Notes: generated by a model not told the origin, from the sequence alone. A DNA stretch of 46,857 bases from Chitinophagales bacterium (GCA_015655015.1 JAATFV010000134.1:1-46857); one strand, 5' to 3'; shown: positions 16,890 through 26,748, counted from the stretch's first letter. Made by a program: numbers and translations.

Positions 16890-19133
16890 ATGAACAGAAT
16901 CAATAAGATCACCCAGCTCAAAAAAGCCGGTCTCTTTGTCCTGGCCTTTTGCGGAGCCCTCGCTTTTACCCCGCCGAAGGGATTCCGCATCACCGGGAAT
17001 ATCACGGGCGGAATGGAAGGTATGAAAGTGTATCTCCAGTATGCAGACATCCAGGAGCCGAAACACCTGGATAGCGCTACCCTTCACAACGGTCATTTCG
17101 TCTTCGCCGGCAAGACAATCTCTCCCCGTTATTATACGATCACCTTCAAGGACACGGGCAAAGAAAAGCGCGATTTCGAATACAAGAACATCAACCTGTT
17201 CGTGGAGAATGCGGACATAATGGTACAGGCGCCCTATGACAGCCTGCGCAGTGTCCTGGACGGATGGTATGGCAAAGGCACTTCTTCTGCATTGACGATA
17301 AAGGGCAGCGCCAGCGAAGATTTCTTTCTGAAGTATAATAAAGACAAAGAGCCCTTCGATAAACAGCATTCGGATCTCTTCAACGACTATATTAAATTCC
17401 TGAATCCGGACAGCGGCGCCGTCAAGCAGCCGAGATCGGTGGGCATGGACCTCTGCGATCGTATGGACATTGTCGACAGCGCCCGGAAAGCGTATGTGCT
17501 GCAATTCCTGAAAGACAACAAACCTAATGAGATCCTGGCCTATATCGCCACGAAGGCCTTAACCCTGGGCAATATTACTACCACCGACATCGGCTGGATG
17601 GAACAGCTGTTCACCCCCGTGACAGACAAAGGTTTTTTGACAAAAAAATTCCTCGAAGACGCTGCTTCGTATAAGAAAATTGCCGTAGGCTCGCATTTTG
17701 TCGACTTCACCATGAAAGACACCAGCGGAAATACGCATGCGCTGAGCGAATACATCGGCAAGGGCAAATACGTCCTGCTGGAATGCTGGGCTTCCTGGTG
17801 TGGTCCCTGCCGTGCCGACATCCCGCACCTGAAGGAGATCTATGAGCTGTATCATCCCCAGGGCTTTGAGATCATCAGCCTTTCGCTGGACGATAAAAAG
17901 AACAACTGGACCAACGCCATCGACCAGGAAAAAATGAAATGGCTGCAGTTATCGGATCTCCAGGCCTTTAAGGGCGGTATCCCCCAAACCTATCATATCA
18001 ACGGCATACCGCACTGCCTGCTTTTCGACCCGCAGGGCAACCTGGTCACCGAGAATATGCGCGGCTCCTGGATGGACAAGCGCCTGATAGCGATGTATGG
18101 CAATCAGTTCCCTTCTGACTATTCCTATTTGTGCCGGCTTACCGGCACGCTGAAAGGGATGAAGGATACCGTAATCTCCATCTATTACCGGCAGAACTCC
18201 GTCGCGAAGACCGATACCATTAATGTCCGGGATGGAAGATTCGTCTGGGCTGCTGAAATACCGGAACCCCAGCGGGTCGAAGTGGCGCTTGCCCATCGCT
18301 ATATGAGCTTCTTTGTTGAAAGCGGCAGTATCTACCTTACCGCCACCGCCGGAGGTGACAGCCTTATCGTCAAGGGCTCCACGGCCCAGGACGAAGCGGA
18401 AGCTTTCACTAAGTCCATAAAACCTATTACCGACCAGGAAGAAGCCCTGTATCCGAAATATGGCAAAGGAACCAAAGAAGAGCAGATCGCGTTGGAGCAT
18501 CAGCTGGATGAGCTGAGAAAACAAAGAAGGGCCAAGGCCAATGAATATATCGCCGCCCACCCTTCCAGTCCCTTTAGCGTCAGCCTTGTATCAGACCGGG
18601 CCATGATGGGTGAATACAACGACGTGAACAATATCTATCAGAAGCTGGATAAATCCGCGCAGCAGACAGATCAGGGTCGCCGGATAGCCGAAAGGCTGGA
18701 GCTTTTGAAGAAAAGTTCCATCGGTTCAACCATGCTCAACTTCACGCAGAACGACACGAAGGGCAAGCCCGTTCAGTTCTCCAGCTTTAAAGGCAAATAT
18801 GTGCTGGTGGATTTCTGGGCCAGCTGGTGCGGCCCCTGCCGGGGGGAGAACCCCAATGTGCTGAAGGCTTATAACCAATACAAGAACAAAAACTTCACCG
18901 TGGTGGGCATTTCTCTCGACGACAAGGCCGACAAATGGGAAAAAGCCATCCAGGAAGACCATATGCCCTGGACCGAGCTCTCTGACCTGAAAGGCTGGAA
19001 GAATGAGCTGGCCGACTATTATGGCATCCAGGGCATCCCGTCCAATCTGCTGGTCGATCCCAACGGAAAGATCATCGCCAAAGACCTTCGGGGAGAAGCG
19101 CTGCACGCCAAGTTAGCGGAGGTATTGAATTAA
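16890..19133 (+). CDS. Protein with two thioredoxin (TlpA-like) domains
   Basis: 747 residues made of what looks like a duplicated unit. Each half has a beta-rich DUF4369-like part followed by a thioredoxin domain with a WCGPC motif: Cys304/Cys307 (ECWASWCGPCRADIPHLKEI) and Cys647/Cys650 (VDFWASWCGPCRGENPNVLK). A signal peptide is visible (KAGLFVLAFCGALAFTPP). TlpA-like proteins are periplasmic thiol-disulfide reductases. The two thioredoxin halves are similar (SLDDKKNNW and SLDDKADKW), so the protein probably arose by internal duplication. It is 126 bases downstream of susD, with a further TlpA-like gene after it, which suggests a redox step linked to import. Substrate unknown. Confidence 0.92.
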   Translation: MNRINKITQLKKAGLFVLAFCGALAFTPPKGFRITGNITGGMEGMKVYLQYADIQEPKHLDSATLHNGHFVFAGKTISPRYYTITFKDTGKEKRDFEYKNINLFVENADIMVQAPYDSLRSVLDGWYGKGTSSALTIKGSASEDFFLKYNKDKEPFDKQHSDLFNDYIKFLNPDSGAVKQPRSVGMDLCDRMDIVDSARKAYVLQFLKDNKPNEILAYIATKALTLGNITTTDIGWMEQLFTPVTDKGFLTKKFLEDAASYKKIAVGSHFVDFTMKDTSGNTHALSEYIGKGKYVLLECWASWCGPCRADIPHLKEIYELYHPQGFEIISLSLDDKKNNWTNAIDQEKMKWLQLSDLQAFKGGIPQTYHINGIPHCLLFDPQGNLVTENMRGSWMDKRLIAMYGNQFPSDYSYLCRLTGTLKGMKDTVISIYYRQNSVAKTDTINVRDGRFVWAAEIPEPQRVEVALAHRYMSFFVESGSIYLTATAGGDSLIVKGSTAQDEAEAFTKSIKPITDQEEALYPKYGKGTKEEQIALEHQLDELRKQRRAKANEYIAAHPSSPFSVSLVSDRAMMGEYNDVNNIYQKLDKSAQQTDQGRRIAERLELLKKSSIGSTMLNFTQNDTKGKPVQFSSFKGKYVLVDFWASWCGPCRGENPNVLKAYNQYKNKNFTVVGISLDDKADKWEKAIQEDHMPWTELSDLKGWKNELADYYGIQGIPSNLLVDPNGKIIAKDLRGEALHAKLAEVLN

Positions 19134-19203
19134 CGGCGCCATGCCGAAAAAGAACCAGCCGAATCACTAATTGAGATCATCCAACCGTCAAAATTTTAAA
19201 CAA

Positions 19204-20397
19204 ATGAGAAACAAAGTTGCAGGCTGTATAATCATAGCGGGCGCCTTTTTCGCCTGTAAAAGCGGGCAGGACAAAGACGCAGGAATGGTGCTGAAAGGGA
19301 CGCTGACAGGAATAGACTCCGGTATCGTAAAGCTGGTATCCTATAATGAGGACGACCGGTCCTCAAAGACGGTCGACAGCGTGGTCATCCTCAATCACTC
19401 GTTCGAAATAAAAAGAAAGATCGGCACGCCGATGATGATGTCCCTGCTGATCCAGCCGGGAAACTGGGGCATCAGCCTGTTTGCAGAAGATACCGCCCTC
19501 ACCATTACAGCAGATACGACAGGAGCCCAATATTATGATTATACGGCATATGGCGGTCAGAAAGGAGCCAGCATCAAAAACAGCGTCGAGACAGGTTCCA
19601 AAAATTTCGACGATTTTAAGAAATACGAGACAGACCCGACCTTATTGAAACATTTCGAGCCCCTTTTTGCGGAACTGAATAAGAAACTCACCGCTGCCAG
19701 TAATGTAGACAGTCAATACAAGATCCGGGAGCAGATGGACTCGGTAAGGAAAGTCATGCAGGCGCAACAGAAGGCCTGGATCGACGATTATGTCACAAAG
19801 AATCCGTCGTCCGTAGCGGGCGCCTATATGTTCGGGCAGTTGTATATGTTCTCCCGGGACATGCCTGCGGCGGAATTAGAGACCATGCTGAATAAATTTC
19901 AGGGACCGGCAAAGTCTTCGGTCTATTACCAGTCTATGTCAGCCTCTCTTGCCAAAAAGAAAACTGTCCTGCCAGGCAGCGTAGCGCCGGATTTTACCCT
20001 GCTGAAAAGGGATAGCTCCCAATTCACGCTCTCTTCCTCCCGCGGCAGCTATGTAATGATCGACTTCTGGGCCAGCTGGTGCCATCCCTGCAGGCAGGCG
20101 ATCCCTCATTGGAAAGGGGTTTACCAGAAATATCATGACAAGGGATTTGATATGGTCAGCGTCTCAGATGATTCCAGGTGGCCGGACTGGACCAAGGCCA
20201 TGGATGCGGAGAAGATGCCCTGGACCCAGGTCTGTGATGAATTCCCGGTAAAGAATATGCCCGCCAGGGTAGGCTCCTTATATATGACCACCTATATCCC
20301 CTTTTATGTATTGCTGGATAAGGAAGGAAAGATCCTTGTCTATTCAGGAAAGGAAGAGGATATCGACAAGAAGCTGAAAGAGATCTTTGGGAGTTAA
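19204..20397 (+). CDS. TlpA-like thiol-disulfide oxidoreductase lipoprotein
   Basis: 397 residues from the ATG at 19204; an upstream non-standard start at 19171 gives a poorer leader. A lipoprotein signal (MRNKVAGCIIIAGAFFACKS) has its likely lipid-modified Cys at position 18. An N-terminal DUF4369-like region (LKGTLTGIDSGIVKLVSYN) precedes a thioredoxin domain with a CHPC motif at Cys293/Cys296 (IDFWASWCHPCRQAIPHW). The His in place of Gly in the CxxC turn can shift the redox potential, as in DsbA-like CPHC proteins, but this is inference. It is 70 bases after the two-domain protein and ends just before the convergent terminator. Confidence 0.92.
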   Translation: MRNKVAGCIIIAGAFFACKSGQDKDAGMVLKGTLTGIDSGIVKLVSYNEDDRSSKTVDSVVILNHSFEIKRKIGTPMMMSLLIQPGNWGISLFAEDTALTITADTTGAQYYDYTAYGGQKGASIKNSVETGSKNFDDFKKYETDPTLLKHFEPLFAELNKKLTAASNVDSQYKIREQMDSVRKVMQAQQKAWIDDYVTKNPSSVAGAYMFGQLYMFSRDMPAAELETMLNKFQGPAKSSVYYQSMSASLAKKKTVLPGSVAPDFTLLKRDSSQFTLSSSRGSYVMIDFWASWCHPCRQAIPHWKGVYQKYHDKGFDMVSVSDDSRWPDWTKAMDAEKMPWTQVCDEFPVKNMPARVGSLYMTTYIPFYVLLDKEGKILVYSGKEEDIDKKLKEIFGS

Positions 20398-20430
20398 GAT
20401 GCCTGTTTTTCGCACTATAAGAAACCGTTC

Positions 20431-20468
20431 TAACGAAAAAAGTCACCTGACGGCGACTTTTTTCGTTA
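20431..20468. terminator. Strong bidirectional terminator between converging loci
   Basis: TAACGAAAAAAGTC and GACTTTTTTCGTTA are perfect complements (14 bp) around a 10-base loop. A and T runs within the stem give a T tract on either strand, so it can stop the TlpA transcript (+) and the GH28/SASA transcript (-). Confidence 0.9.
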
Positions 20469-20514
20469 CCTTTTTCCCGGTCAATTAAGTTGATTTTTTT
20501 TATTGACGCTTATT

Positions 20515-23500
20515 CTATTCAATGGTCCTGAAGGGCGATGCAGGTAATCCCTCCTTGTTATAGAGATTACACCCTTCCGGATTATCCGCCCAGGCATAAC
20601 GTACCGCTACCGGGTGAGGTATCGAATCGCTCCAGGCGACAACCGTGCTGCCTTCAATAACAGCCTGCGCCCAGACAAAATGTTCGTCCATACCGGCGAT
20701 GGCTACATGCCGTAAAGGCTTCCCATCCAAGGTGACCAGGCCCGACCCGCAGTTGTCGAAAGATAAAACGATCTTATTGCCGCTGATCTTCATCGACCGG
20801 TAAATAGGGCCGGAGGCTACAATGTGTTTTTCCCTATAAGCTATGTTTTCCGCCGCCAGGGCAAGCCGCCTGCCTACATCCCTTTTATTGAGGGGATGTA
20901 CGTCTCCTGCTTCTCCCAGGTCGATCGTAACGGCCAGCCCGGTATTCTTCACTGTCCTGGAGACATACAGCTGGGCGTCCCGCAAGGCAGCCCAATCACT
21001 TTCGGAGGGTTGGTCTTTAACCGCCATGAAATTAGCCAGCTGCACGACCAGGAAGGGCGACTCCTTTTGTCCCCAGCGCTTGCGCCAGTCGCCGATCAGC
21101 GCCGGGAGCAAGCTCCTGTATTCCTCTGACCGGTTAGTATTCGCTTCCCCCTGGTACCAGGCATATCCCCGGATCGTATAGGGGATCAGGGGTGCTATCA
21201 TGGCGTCGAATAAGCTGGAAGGCTGGTAATATAGCCGGGTGAGGGAACTGGTCTTCAGCGCGGTTACGGAAGCGCCTACTTTACAGGACCATTCGCCGTC
21301 CAGGCGAAGGGTATCCTTTCCACAGACTAACCCGTAGGGTTTATCCCGTACAAAACCACCGGAACCATCGGTATCGGTTATACGCACAATGATTGTATTC
21401 TTCCCCGGCCTTACCAAGCCGCCCGGTATCATATACTTTCGGGCCAGGTATTTACTGCTGGTGAATCCTACCCGAATCCCATTAAACCAGGTGCTGTCGT
21501 TATCATCCAGCATCCCCAGCAGTAACATCCCATCTTTTCCTCCCATTTTCTCCGGGATCTCCACTTCTTTTTTATACCAGACGACGCCATTGACACCCGG
21601 CAGGCCCTGGTCTTCCCAATAACCGGGTACGCCGATCTTTTTCCAGTCCGCCGGAATGAAGGCCATATCGGACCAGGGCCGACTGCCTTCAGCCTCGCCG
21701 AGGTCCTTTTTCCGGACGTCACTGTACCAGCCATCCTGGATGTCCCTATTCTTCTGTAGGACGGCCCGGACATGATCCGGGTCCTTATAATAGTCGGCTC
21801 TTTTTACATATTCCGGGAAACCGGCCAATCCCTCATCGCTGATCCAGGCCTCCGCCGGCGTTCCTCCCCAACTGGAATGAATAATTCCAACCGGCACCCG
21901 GTATTTTTCATACAGGTTTTTCGCCATATAGTAGGCGACCGCGCTGAAATTACCGACAGTTGAAGGCGCTGCTTCGACCCACTTCCCTGTTGCATTGTCT
22001 TTAACGGTAAAACTGTACTCCCTTTTGACCTGGAATTGCCGGATCAGGGGATTGGACGAGCCGCTGATATCTTCGGGATACTTATCCGCCAGTCTTGACA
22101 TGGTGAATTCCATGTTCGACTGACCCGAGCAAAACCATACCTCTCCGAACAGGATATTTTTCACGGTGATACTGCTGTTGTCGTCGCGAATGGTCAGGGT
22201 TTGAGGAGGGCCCGGCGGCGTGGCAGGCAGGCTCGTTGTCCATTTCCCCTTATCATTCGTGGAAGCCTCATACAACTTCCCCCGGAAAATAACCGTCACC
22301 TTTTCGCCCGGTTTTTCCCATCCCCAGATATTGACGGGACGGTCACGCTGCAGGACCATACCATCGCTGACCAGGTCCGGCAATCGCAGGCCGGTGTGTC
22401 TCCCCTGCCCTTCGCCGGAAGAAGCAGCGGAAGACACCATCTCAGCGCCCTCCAGCACCACCCCGCTGCTATTGACAAGCCGGACCACCGGCACACCTCC
22501 AATAGGTGTATCCGCCTGCAGCCCTGTTATCCTGACGCGCCGGGCGTCGTCCAGCACCACCGCCGGACGATGATCTTCCTGTCTGACCGATAGCCTGATC
22601 CTTCGTAAGGTCAGGTCCCGGACATGCCGGAAATACAGGCCACTGGCCGGATATACCTGTCCGTACATCCGGTTCTCCGGATAGGCCTTTTCGTTTTCCG
22701 GCAGGGCCCTGCCCGCTTCTTCGGCCGTGCCGCCACCCATATCGTTCAGTTCGATATTTTCCAGTGTTACGCGCTCGACGTCAAAACCTGGAAAACCAGT
22801 GATCGAGCTGGCCATCTTGCTGCAGGCGGTGGCCTTAATGTTTTTCAAGGTCAGGTTCCTGATCGCGCCGATCCTCGGCTCCTTCTCCCCCACTGCCATC
22901 CTGCCCCGGTTGCCCAGGACGATGAAAATGGGCGTCTGAACATCCTGCATGACAATGTCCGACAACACTACGTCGTCGACGACGGCGCCGTCCACGGCTT
23001 CCAGCGCAATACCGGAAACGACGGAGACCGGCTCCCCGATGAATTTCAAGCCCTGCTGCCAGTGTCTGAAATGATCTTCGGAAGCCTTCGAGATGGAGCA
23101 ATGGGAAATGCGGATATTCTTCGCGCCGCCGATGGACATGGTTCCGAATTTTATGGCATTGCAGTTGGATGCGATCCGGCAGTTCCGCACGACGACATTT
23201 TCCACGATATGATCGCGCTCGTGATTCTTCAGGCAGATGCCATCGTCGTCCACATCGAGCTGGCAGTCTTCGATCAGGACATTCCGGGCGTCTATGTCTA
23301 TTCCATCGTTGTTCCAGTTGGCGTGATTGAAGATCTTCACTCCTTTCAGATGAAGGCCGTCGCAGCCCAGGTAATTCTCCATCCAATAGGCGGAATTGGA
23401 CAGGTGCAGGTCAGAAAGGCTGATGTCCCTGCAGTTGACGAAAAGGATCAGGCAGGGCCTTTTCCGGCTGAGGGCGGAACCGCCGTCATTGCCCAGGTCG

Positions 23501-23931
23501 AATTCCGGGCTGCCGCCGTTGCCGTCGATCGTGCCGGTCCCGGTCAGCGATATTCCCTTTTTTCCCTCTGCAAACAACATTGCCTTATTGGAATTGGAGA
23601 CACCTTTGGAATTGTGGGTGAAGGCTGTCCGGTAAGACACTTCGTTGTCGGGATAATCCTGGAAATGGCCGCTCCCCAATAGAGTAGCACCTTCGTCTAC
23701 GTGCAGCTCCACCTTGTCTTTCAGGTAGAGCGTTCCTGTCAGGAATACACCTTTTGGTATCAATACCTGTCCTCCTGTCCGTGTGCAGGCATCGATCGCT
23801 GCCTGGATAGCCCTCGTGTTGAGGGTGGCGCTGTCGCCGACCGCGCCGAATTTCCGGATATCGTATACCTGCGCCTGCGTGCCGGCCAATGTCAGGCAAA
23901 AACCAAGAATAATTAAAAGTCGTCTTCTCAT
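20515..23931 (-). CDS. GH28 polygalacturonase-like / SASA-type esterase fusion
   Basis: 1138 residues with a signal peptide (MRRRLLIILGFCLTLAGTQA) and Gln at the likely mature N-terminus. Residues ~22-500 form a right-handed beta-helix of the GH28 type: an N-terminal VYDIRKFGAVGD, then NNDGIDID (Asp209) and DVDDDGICLK (Asp229/Asp230). Residues ~510-1138 form a sialate-O-acetylesterase-like SGNH enzyme with Ser605 in CSGQSNMEF, YQGEANTNRS, and Asp1010/His1012 in DVHPL; a beta-sandwich insert is at about 750-860. It likely removes acetyl groups and cuts a pectic chain. The GH28 half seems to lack the usual GHG and RIK motifs, so its activity is uncertain. It is last in the operon with susC, susD and the DUF5017 gene. 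Confidence 0.92.
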   Translation of the reverse strand: MRRRLLIILGFCLTLAGTQAQVYDIRKFGAVGDSATLNTRAIQAAIDACTRTGGQVLIPKGVFLTGTLYLKDKVELHVDEGATLLGSGHFQDYPDNEVSYRTAFTHNSKGVSNSNKAMLFAEGKKGISLTGTGTIDGNGGSPEFDLGNDGGSALSRKRPCLILFVNCRDISLSDLHLSNSAYWMENYLGCDGLHLKGVKIFNHANWNNDGIDIDARNVLIEDCQLDVDDDGICLKNHERDHIVENVVVRNCRIASNCNAIKFGTMSIGGAKNIRISHCSISKASEDHFRHWQQGLKFIGEPVSVVSGIALEAVDGAVVDDVVLSDIVMQDVQTPIFIVLGNRGRMAVGEKEPRIGAIRNLTLKNIKATACSKMASSITGFPGFDVERVTLENIELNDMGGGTAEEAGRALPENEKAYPENRMYGQVYPASGLYFRHVRDLTLRRIRLSVRQEDHRPAVVLDDARRVRITGLQADTPIGGVPVVRLVNSSGVVLEGAEMVSSAASSGEGQGRHTGLRLPDLVSDGMVLQRDRPVNIWGWEKPGEKVTVIFRGKLYEASTNDKGKWTTSLPATPPGPPQTLTIRDDNSSITVKNILFGEVWFCSGQSNMEFTMSRLADKYPEDISGSSNPLIRQFQVKREYSFTVKDNATGKWVEAAPSTVGNFSAVAYYMAKNLYEKYRVPVGIIHSSWGGTPAEAWISDEGLAGFPEYVKRADYYKDPDHVRAVLQKNRDIQDGWYSDVRKKDLGEAEGSRPWSDMAFIPADWKKIGVPGYWEDQGLPGVNGVVWYKKEVEIPEKMGGKDGMLLLGMLDDNDSTWFNGIRVGFTSSKYLARKYMIPGGLVRPGKNTIIVRITDTDGSGGFVRDKPYGLVCGKDTLRLDGEWSCKVGASVTALKTSSLTRLYYQPSSLFDAMIAPLIPYTIRGYAWYQGEANTNRSEEYRSLLPALIGDWRKRWGQKESPFLVVQLANFMAVKDQPSESDWAALRDAQLYVSRTVKNTGLAVTIDLGEAGDVHPLNKRDVGRRLALAAENIAYREKHIVASGPIYRSMKISGNKIVLSFDNCGSGLVTLDGKPLRHVAIAGMDEHFVWAQAVIEGSTVVAWSDSIPHPVAVRYAWADNPEGCNLYNKEGLPASPFRTIE

Positions 23932-23955
23932 TTTAATGTGAATTTCGTTGTTTGC

Positions 23956-24870
23956 CTATTGCACGGTGACGGTCATTTCCCTCACCACTTGTTTCCTTGT
24001 ATTGACATTCTGGTTGACAGCTACAAACGTTATCGTATACACGCCAGGAGCGGTGAAGATATAGGAATAGGAAGGCGCCAGCGCGTCGATAGTCTTGACG
24101 GCGACACCGACATCCGGCGACACCGAATAGATATTCAGGGGATTGGTGATCACCCAGTCCTCGTTTTCGGGCGTATTCAGCCCTCCCCCCCCGATACTCA
24201 GGGCCGTACTGGTGATGGTCCATTTATAGGTGGGGTTCAGCAGGTCGATGGCATACCAGCCGGCGCCGGCCAGGTTGGTGATCGGATAGGTCAGGGTGTC
24301 CGAGGGCGAATACAGGTTAACGGTAAAACTCCGGATCGTCCAGGCCCAGGGATTAAGCGTCGAAGAATTATCGTCGTGTTTGCGGAAAGCGAACCAGATC
24401 GTCTTCCCGGAAGTATCGATATCCGAGATATCGATGAGGCCGGAGGAAGTATTATCGGCGCCCGTCGAAAGGACGGCCCTGCCGGTCAGATCGACCCAGG
24501 TGGCCGTCCTGATACTATTGTTGAGGGTATCATACACTCCCGAGAAATCCGTGGTGGCCAGGATCTGCAAGGAACCCGCCTGTGTCCCCACCGTGCTGGC
24601 GAAAGTGCTGAACTGAAGAGTGGGCTTGCCTCCCGGAATGGAAGTACGGCTGATATTGGCGTATTTATGCCCGATCTCCCCTGAATAAAATGTAATAAAA
24701 TCGGGGTTGCCCCGGAAAGTAAAGTTCACCGTGTCCCCGGCTTTTATCGAAACTTTGTCGGCCGCCACGCCAAAGGAGGGGGCCGGAACTTTAGAAATGT
24801 CGTTCTTGTTGCAGGCGCAAAGCAGCGACAAGATGGGAAGTATGATTAATACGATTGGTTTCATGTTCAT
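23956..24870 (-). CDS. DUF5017-type surface lipoprotein
   Basis: 304 residues. A lipoprotein signal (MKPIVLIILPILSLLCACNK) with Cys20 (counting from the first ATG) leads to a beta-rich protein with DUF5017-like features: KAGDTVNFTFRGNPDFITFY, TDFSGVYDTLNNS, TATWVDLTGRAVLSTGADN and a C-terminal PKD-like strand pattern (FTAPGVYTITFVAV). Such proteins occur in Bacteroidota polysaccharide utilisation loci and probably bind glycan at the cell surface; no enzyme residues are visible. The gene is 12 bases after susD and 24 bases before the GH28/SASA gene. The DUF5017 match is from memory of the family pattern. Confidence 0.8.
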   Translation of the reverse strand: MNMKPIVLIILPILSLLCACNKNDISKVPAPSFGVAADKVSIKAGDTVNFTFRGNPDFITFYSGEIGHKYANISRTSIPGGKPTLQFSTFASTVGTQAGSLQILATTDFSGVYDTLNNSIRTATWVDLTGRAVLSTGADNTSSGLIDISDIDTSGKTIWFAFRKHDDNSSTLNPWAWTIRSFTVNLYSPSDTLTYPITNLAGAGWYAIDLLNPTYKWTITSTALSIGGGGLNTPENEDWVITNPLNIYSVSPDVGVAVKTIDALAPSYSYIFTAPGVYTITFVAVNQNVNTRKQVVREMTVTVQ

Positions 24871-24882
24871 TAAAATGATAAT

Positions 24883-26730
24883 TTAAAAACCAGGATTTTG
24901 TGCGCCGATAGTTTTGTTAAGTGTCATCTCGCTGACAGGTATGGGCAGCAGGACATCTTTGGCGGTGGCATTCACTCCCGACAGACCGGCATAGGTATAA
25001 TTGGGATTCGTAGCGGTACTGATATTAGGGTCGTTGGCCAGGGCTTTCAGTGCAGAGAGCAGCATTCCCCAGCGGATGAGATCCGGTTTTCGCAGGGCTT
25101 CCAGGCATAGCTCCCTCGCCCTTTCATCCTGGATGGCCGACCGGAAACCGTCTTTGGTGAGGCCGGGCGCCAGGTCCGCGCTGGTGGGGACAATGGCGGT
25201 AAGAGTGGCCGTTGCCGTTGCTCCCGTTCCGTTGCCTCCCGAGAAAGTGATCGTTGGCGGGGCGGTATAGAAAGCTCCGCCCAGGTTGGTGGGAGAAAGA
25301 GCCAGTGCGGTGACCTTTCCAGCGGATACCGTTGCCGTGGCAGTAGCCCCGTTGCCCTGGGTCGGCGAGGAAATGGTTACCACCGGAGCAGCGGTATAAC
25401 CGGAGCCGCTATTGGTGACAGTGAAGCTGCTGACGCGGTTTCCGGTCCCCTGCGCCCTTTCCCGGACCTGGTTGATGGCCTTATAGGCGTCGGGCGTGGG
25501 GCCGTTGATCTCGTTCTCCGCCTCTGCAAACATTAGCAGCACATCTGCATAACGCAGGATGGGAAAATTGGTGCCGGCCAGGGTCTTGTTCTTGGGAGTG
25601 ACCGTCTCGAATTCCCTTCTCCACTTGCCGGGATAGCGGATCCAGAGGTTATAGTTGGAAGTAGACGTGACAGGCGCCTTGGTGACATTGGGACTGGTTC
25701 CGCTCAAATTGAAGGGCGCCGTATTCCAATCCCTCCGCAGATCGCCGGGGATTGCATTGCCCAGGTCATAGAGCTTCCGGGTCACGCCTTCATCTCCATA
25801 ACAATAACCATAGGTGATATCGTTACATTTAATACTATTGGCATACCCGATGCTGCCGATTTCCTGGTGGGCATTGGTCGGGTCATAAAGGAACTCGACT
25901 TCCCACATGGACTCTTTCGTATCATAGAGGTCGGCTGTCTGGTTGATGAAGATCTGGCGATAATCCGGGTTGAGACCGTGCTCTCCGGAGTTCATGACTT
26001 TCAGGGCCCAGCTCTTCGCATCCTCGTAGCGGGCGGTTTCATTCAGCGGATTACCGGCCATCGTCAGGCAGACGCGGGCAAGGAGTCCTTCGGCCGTCGT
26101 TTTAGATACGTGGCCGCTGCCTTTGAGGCCCCATTGGGTAATAGTGGGCAAGGCGGCCTCGGCGGCCGTCATATCCGACAATACCTGCGTATAACCGTCC
26201 TGTATAGAGGACCGGGGGAGGTTGGCCGTGCTGACGGTAGTGGTGGCATGAAGGCGCAAGGGCACTCCTCCCCAGTTGCTGACGAGTAAAAAATAATAAT
26301 AGCCCCGTAAGAACAAAGCCTGCGCCTTGATAGGCTTCCTTGTGGCCGAGTCCACCGGGGAGGCGTCAATGGCGTCCAGGAGGGAATTGGCCCGATTTAT
26401 CCCTTCGTAAAGGGTATTCCAGGCGCCTGTCACCCAGCTGTCTGAGCTGTTTTCGTTGTAGATCCGGGGGCTGGTCGTTGTGGGGGGAGTGGTGTTATTC
26501 CTCCAGTACTCGATATCGTTCCCGCCATTGATCTGGTTCCACCATCCCTGCCCGTACAGGTTCTGGCTTCCCAATTCATCGTAAATGCCGGCCAGCGCGA
26601 TATTCAGCTGGTCAGCCGTCTGGTAGTATTGCGAAGGAGTGAGAAAATCCCTGGGAGTCGTATTCAGGTACTTCCTGCAGGAGGAGACCGTGCCCGCCAG
26701 CAGAAGTAAAATGTAAGATAATTTTTTCAT
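24883..26730 (-). CDS. SusD/RagB-family lipoprotein with an inserted Gly/Thr-rich module
   Basis: 615 residues, about 100 more than usual. A lipoprotein signal (LSYILLLLAGTVSSCRKYL) and the SusD fold are clear: LFLRGYYYFLLVSNWGG, TTAEGLLARVCLTMAGN, ILRYADVLLMFAEAENEING and IQDERARELCLEALRKPDL. Between VRERA and FRSAIQDERA, at about residues 430-515, lies an insert with two repeats rich in Gly, Thr and Ala (NSGSGYTAAPVVTISSPTQ; AFYTAPPTITFSGGNGT). This insert is not part of the SusD fold and resembles repeats found in other surface proteins. It binds glycan for the SusC encoded 18 bases upstream; pectin is inferred from the linked GH28/SASA enzyme. Confidence 0.94.
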   Translation of the reverse strand: MKKLSYILLLLAGTVSSCRKYLNTTPRDFLTPSQYYQTADQLNIALAGIYDELGSQNLYGQGWWNQINGGNDIEYWRNNTTPPTTTSPRIYNENSSDSWVTGAWNTLYEGINRANSLLDAIDASPVDSATRKPIKAQALFLRGYYYFLLVSNWGGVPLRLHATTTVSTANLPRSSIQDGYTQVLSDMTAAEAALPTITQWGLKGSGHVSKTTAEGLLARVCLTMAGNPLNETARYEDAKSWALKVMNSGEHGLNPDYRQIFINQTADLYDTKESMWEVEFLYDPTNAHQEIGSIGYANSIKCNDITYGYCYGDEGVTRKLYDLGNAIPGDLRRDWNTAPFNLSGTSPNVTKAPVTSTSNYNLWIRYPGKWRREFETVTPKNKTLAGTNFPILRYADVLLMFAEAENEINGPTPDAYKAINQVRERAQGTGNRVSSFTVTNSGSGYTAAPVVTISSPTQGNGATATATVSAGKVTALALSPTNLGGAFYTAPPTITFSGGNGTGATATATLTAIVPTSADLAPGLTKDGFRSAIQDERARELCLEALRKPDLIRWGMLLSALKALANDPNISTATNPNYTYAGLSGVNATAKDVLLPIPVSEMTLNKTIGAQNPGF

Positions 26731-26748
26731 TGTAATGGCTTTCAGGAT

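Noticed and set aside
22624..23682. A + strand frame of 352 residues inside the GH28/SASA gene
   Set aside because: It is an antisense shadow of a well-supported gene with no start-site or domain support.
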